Shown here piece by piece: positions 6,591 to 7,961 of a DNA stretch of 7,961 nt; the first letter of the stretch is position 1; each line of letters begins with the position of its first letter. A program made the translations under genes and the position numbers. Below the pieces are notes generated by a model. That model saw only the letters and a program-made list of their open reading frames with translations. It ran no database searches and was not told the DNA's origin. Source of the stretch: Alphaproteobacteria bacterium (GTDB lineage Bacteria > Pseudomonadota > Alphaproteobacteria > JAEULC01); NCBI GenBank assembly GCA_020851015.1, contig JADZDN010000103.1, forward strand, positions 1 to 7,961, given 5' to 3'.

Positions 6591-6600
6591 GGGAAGGGAA
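6591..6600 (+). promoter_or_regulatory. Purine-rich ribosome binding site of cysK
   Basis: GGGAAGGGAA lies just before the cysK ATG at 6604 and is the strongest Shine-Dalgarno-like stretch in the plus-strand series. ubiE, ubiB and dut have little or none. It supports ATG 6604 as the start and suggests cysK is translated well in its own right rather than only by coupling. Confidence 0.6.
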
Positions 6601-6603
6601 GCC

Positions 6604-7557
6604 ATGAGCAAAGCCGAGTTCCGCGGCCGCATCTATGACGGCATCATCGACACGATCGGCGCGACGCCCGTCGTGCGGCTCGCGAAGCTGGCCGCCGATG
6701 CCGGCGTCCAGGCCGAGATCCTGGCGAAGTGCGAGTTCTTCAACCCGCTGTCCTCGGTCAAGGACCGCATCGGGCTGTCGATGATCGAGGCGCTGGAGCA
6801 GCAGGGCAGGCTGGACAAGGACACCGTCGTCGTCGAGCCGACCTCGGGCAATACCGGCATCGGGCTTGCCTTCGTGTGCGCGGCCAAGGGCTATCGCCTG
6901 ATCCTGACCATGCCCGAGAGCATGTCGGTCGAGCGGCGCAAGATGCTGCGGCTGATGGGCGCCGAGCTGGAGCTGACCCCGGCCGAGAAGGGCATGAACG
7001 GCGCCATCGCGCGCGCCGAGGAGCTCTTGAAGACCCTGCCCAAGGCGGTGATGCCGCAGCAGTTCAAGAACCCGGCCAACCCCGCCGTGCATGTGCGCAC
7101 CACCGCCGAGGAGATTTGGCGCGACCTCGACGGCAAGCTGGACGCGATGGTGTCGGGCGTCGGCACCGGCGGCACCTTCACCGGCTGCGCCCAGGTCTTG
7201 AAGCCGCGCCTGCCGAACCTGAAGATGATCGCGGTCGAGCCCGAGGAAAGCCCGGTGCTGTCGGGCGGCGCGCCCGGCCGGCACATGATCCAGGGCATCG
7301 GCGCGGGCTTCGTGCCCGACATCATGGACACCAAGGCGATCGACGAGATCGTCCGCGTGCCGAGCCACGCGGCGCTGGCCATGGCGCGCAAGGCGGCGCT
7401 GGTCGAGGGCCTGCCGGCCGGCATCTCCTCGGGCGCCGCCCTGGCGGCGGCCTTGCAGGTCGGCGCGCGTCCCGCGATGGCGGGCAAGCGCCTCCTGGCG
7501 GTCCTGCCCTCCTCGGCCGAGCGCTACCTGTCGACCGCGCTGTTCGAGAACATGTGA
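6604..7557 (+). CDS. cysK: Cysteine synthase A (O-acetylserine sulfhydrylase)
   Basis: A PLP enzyme that makes L-cysteine from O-acetylserine and sulfide, the last step of assimilatory sulfur metabolism. The 317-residue fold-type II protein has IGATPVVRL (18-26), the PLP lysine Lys53 in [11 protein letters not shown], the substrate-binding loop TSGNTG (80-85), the phosphate-binding [10 protein letters not shown] (185-194), [11 protein letters not shown] (212-222), the [10 protein letters not shown] segment (229-238), GISSGAAL (273-280) with the serine that contacts the PLP ring nitrogen, and a C-terminal [14 protein letters not shown] (301-314). Length and motifs fit CysK better than CysM or cystathionine beta-synthase, though CysM cannot be fully excluded without alignment. 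It is the last gene of the plus-strand series, 18 bases after the Rrf2 regulator. Its product cysteine is a substrate of CoaBC encoded upstream. Confidence 0.96.
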   Translation: MSKAEFRGRIYDGIIDTIGATPVVRLAKLAADAGVQAEILAKCEFFNPLSSVKDRIGLSMIEALEQQGRLDKDTVVVEPTSGNTGIGLAFVCAAKGYRLILTMPESMSVERRKMLRLMGAELELTPAEKGMNGAIARAEELLKTLPKAVMPQQFKNPANPAVHVRTTAEEIWRDLDGKLDAMVSGVGTGGTFTGCAQVLKPRLPNLKMIAVEPEESPVLSGGAPGRHMIQGIGAGFVPDIMDTKAIDEIVRVPSHAALAMARKAALVEGLPAGISSGAALAAALQVGARPAMAGKRLLAVLPSSAERYLSTALFENM

Positions 7558-7561
7558 ATCG

Positions 7562-7578
7562 CGCTCCATAAGGGAGCG
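7562..7578 (+). terminator. Possible weak terminator hairpin after cysK
   Basis: CGCTCC (7562-7567) is complementary to GGAGCG (7573-7578) with ATAAG as loop, four bases after the cysK stop. The stem is six GC-rich pairs, but no run of T follows, so it is not a canonical intrinsic terminator. It may act as a 3' stabilising hairpin or nothing at all. The remaining bases up to 7643 hold no gene; a 10-bp palindrome TTCAATTGAA lies at 7599-7608. Confidence 0.35.
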
Positions 7579-7655
7579 GCGCGCGCGGACGTCGACATTT
7601 CAATTGAATGCACGGTGGCCGCAATTGGAGTGCCCCCCGTGGGTGAGACAGAGAA

Positions 7656-7961
7656 TTAGGGGACAGTTGTTGAGAGCCCGTGGTCAGACGGCCGTCTGAC
7701 CACGGGCTCGTGGATCAATTCGAACTCCTCGGGTGGTCGGTAGTCCAAGGCCGAGTGCAATCGCTGGCGATTGTAGACGTGATCGATGAACCCGGCGATG
7801 GCGTCTCTGGCTTGGGCAAGGTCGCGATACTGGGCGGCATCGACCTCCTCGGCCTTGAGGGTTTTCATGAAGCTCTCGGCCATGGCGTTGTCGTACGGAC
7901 AGCCGGCCCGGCTCATGCTGGGCTGGATGCCGGCCCTTTCCAAGCGCTCGATATAGTCGCC
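7656..7961 (-). CDS. IS3-family transposase OrfB, C-terminal part (rve integrase core), cut by window edge
   Basis: DDE-type transposase/integrase that cuts and joins the ends of its insertion sequence. The visible 101 residues start in frame at the window edge with GDYIERLERAGIQPSMS, so the TTG at 7943 is not the true start. They contain the IS3 OrfB signature SMSRAGCPYDNAMAESFMKTLK, in which the glutamate of AESF is the third catalytic acid. The following AGFIDHVYNRQRLHSALDYRPPEEFE is the usual conserved end of the core. The two catalytic aspartates and OrfA lie beyond base 7961. The last residues (about EPVVRRPSDHGL) are encoded by a perfect 36-bp palindrome and do not look like the conserved domain. 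Nothing visible is broken, but activity of the copy cannot be judged. Confidence 0.92.
   Translation of the reverse strand, partial: GDYIERLERAGIQPSMSRAGCPYDNAMAESFMKTLKAEEVDAAQYRDLAQARDAIAGFIDHVYNRQRLHSALDYRPPEEFELIHEPVVRRPSDHGLSTTVP
7674..7709. repeat. Perfect 36-bp palindrome in the 3' end of the transposase gene
   Basis: The 18-base arm GAGCCCGTGGTCAGACGG (7674-7691) is followed without spacer by its exact reverse complement (7692-7709). The next pair outward (7673/7710) does not match. It lies within the transposase reading frame near its end and close to the presumed IS end. RNA from either strand would fold into a very stable hairpin. No T-run follows on either strand, so a classical terminator is not evident. 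Confidence 0.9.

Larger units (their letters stand above)
7644..7961 (-). mobile_element. IS3-family insertion sequence, 3' part (left boundary uncertain, continues past the window)
   Basis: The element is recognised from its transposase. IS3-type ends normally start with TG on the outside. TG-starting candidates for this end are TGAGACAG at 7644, TGCCCCCC at 7631 and TGGAGTGC at 7627. The true end cannot be chosen because the opposite terminal repeat and any target duplication lie outside the window. The first was taken as the working boundary. The insertion lies 3' of cysK, in the intergenic space, with the transposase converging on it. Confidence 0.6.

Noticed and set aside
5974..7569. 531-codon minus-strand open frame spanning dut, the Rrf2 gene and cysK
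   Set aside because: One frame opposite three well-supported genes, with no family features; a product of high GC content.
7599..7627. CAATTG appearing twice (7601-7606 and 7622-7627) as a possible target duplication or attachment site
   Set aside because: Six-base palindromic matches occur also at 352-357 and the copies are not placed at the presumed IS end; no support for a duplication.
1..7961. CRISPR array, tRNA, rRNA or riboswitch
   Set aside because: No regularly spaced direct repeats, no cloverleaf with CCA end or anticodon arm, and no known riboswitch core were seen. Intergenic gaps are mostly under 100 bases.

Overview
The window is a GC-rich bacterial chromosome segment, most likely from an alphaproteobacterium. 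The basis is the gene content and order: a short enoyl-CoA hydratase gene and mutM on the minus strand, diverging from ubiE-ubiB-coaBC-dut on the plus strand. This block is typical of alphaproteobacterial chromosomes, where it often lies close to rpsT, dnaA and the replication origin. Those genes are not in the window, so the origin proximity is inference. No species can be named from the sequence alone.

Layout: bases 1-339 (-) hold the N-terminal part of an enoyl-CoA hydratase, cut by the window edge. mutM (374-1249, -) is 34 bases upstream of it in the same direction. A 66-base divergent intergenic region separates mutM from ubiE (1316-2083, +), which is followed closely by ubiB (2094-3629, +). 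Between ubiB and coaBC sits an accessory toxin-antitoxin module: an intact 72-residue antitoxin-like gene (3693-3911) and a VapC-like PIN-domain toxin (3912-4348) broken by a frameshift and an in-frame amber codon. The plus-strand series then resumes with coaBC (4433-5659), dut (5670-6128), an Rrf2-family regulator (6130-6585) and cysK (6604-7557), with gaps of 10, 1 and 18 bases. The right edge enters an IS3-family insertion sequence whose transposase runs on the minus strand toward cysK.

The core genes cover ubiquinone biosynthesis (UbiE C-methyltransferase, UbiB accessory kinase-like protein), coenzyme A synthesis (CoaBC), nucleotide pool and DNA hygiene (Dut removes dUTP, MutM excises oxidised purines) and cysteine synthesis (CysK). 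CoaBC uses cysteine as a substrate, so cysK supplies a precursor for an enzyme encoded just upstream. The Rrf2 regulator next to cysK lacks the usual iron-sulfur cysteines, which recalls the CymR/CysK pair of Firmicutes.

The most unusual parts are the decaying toxin beside an intact antitoxin, the structured coaBC leader (predicted promoter, a 6-bp-arm inverted repeat and a 10-base tandem repeat with 11-base period), and a perfect 36-bp palindrome inside the 3' end of the transposase gene. I did not find an entirely new multi-gene system.
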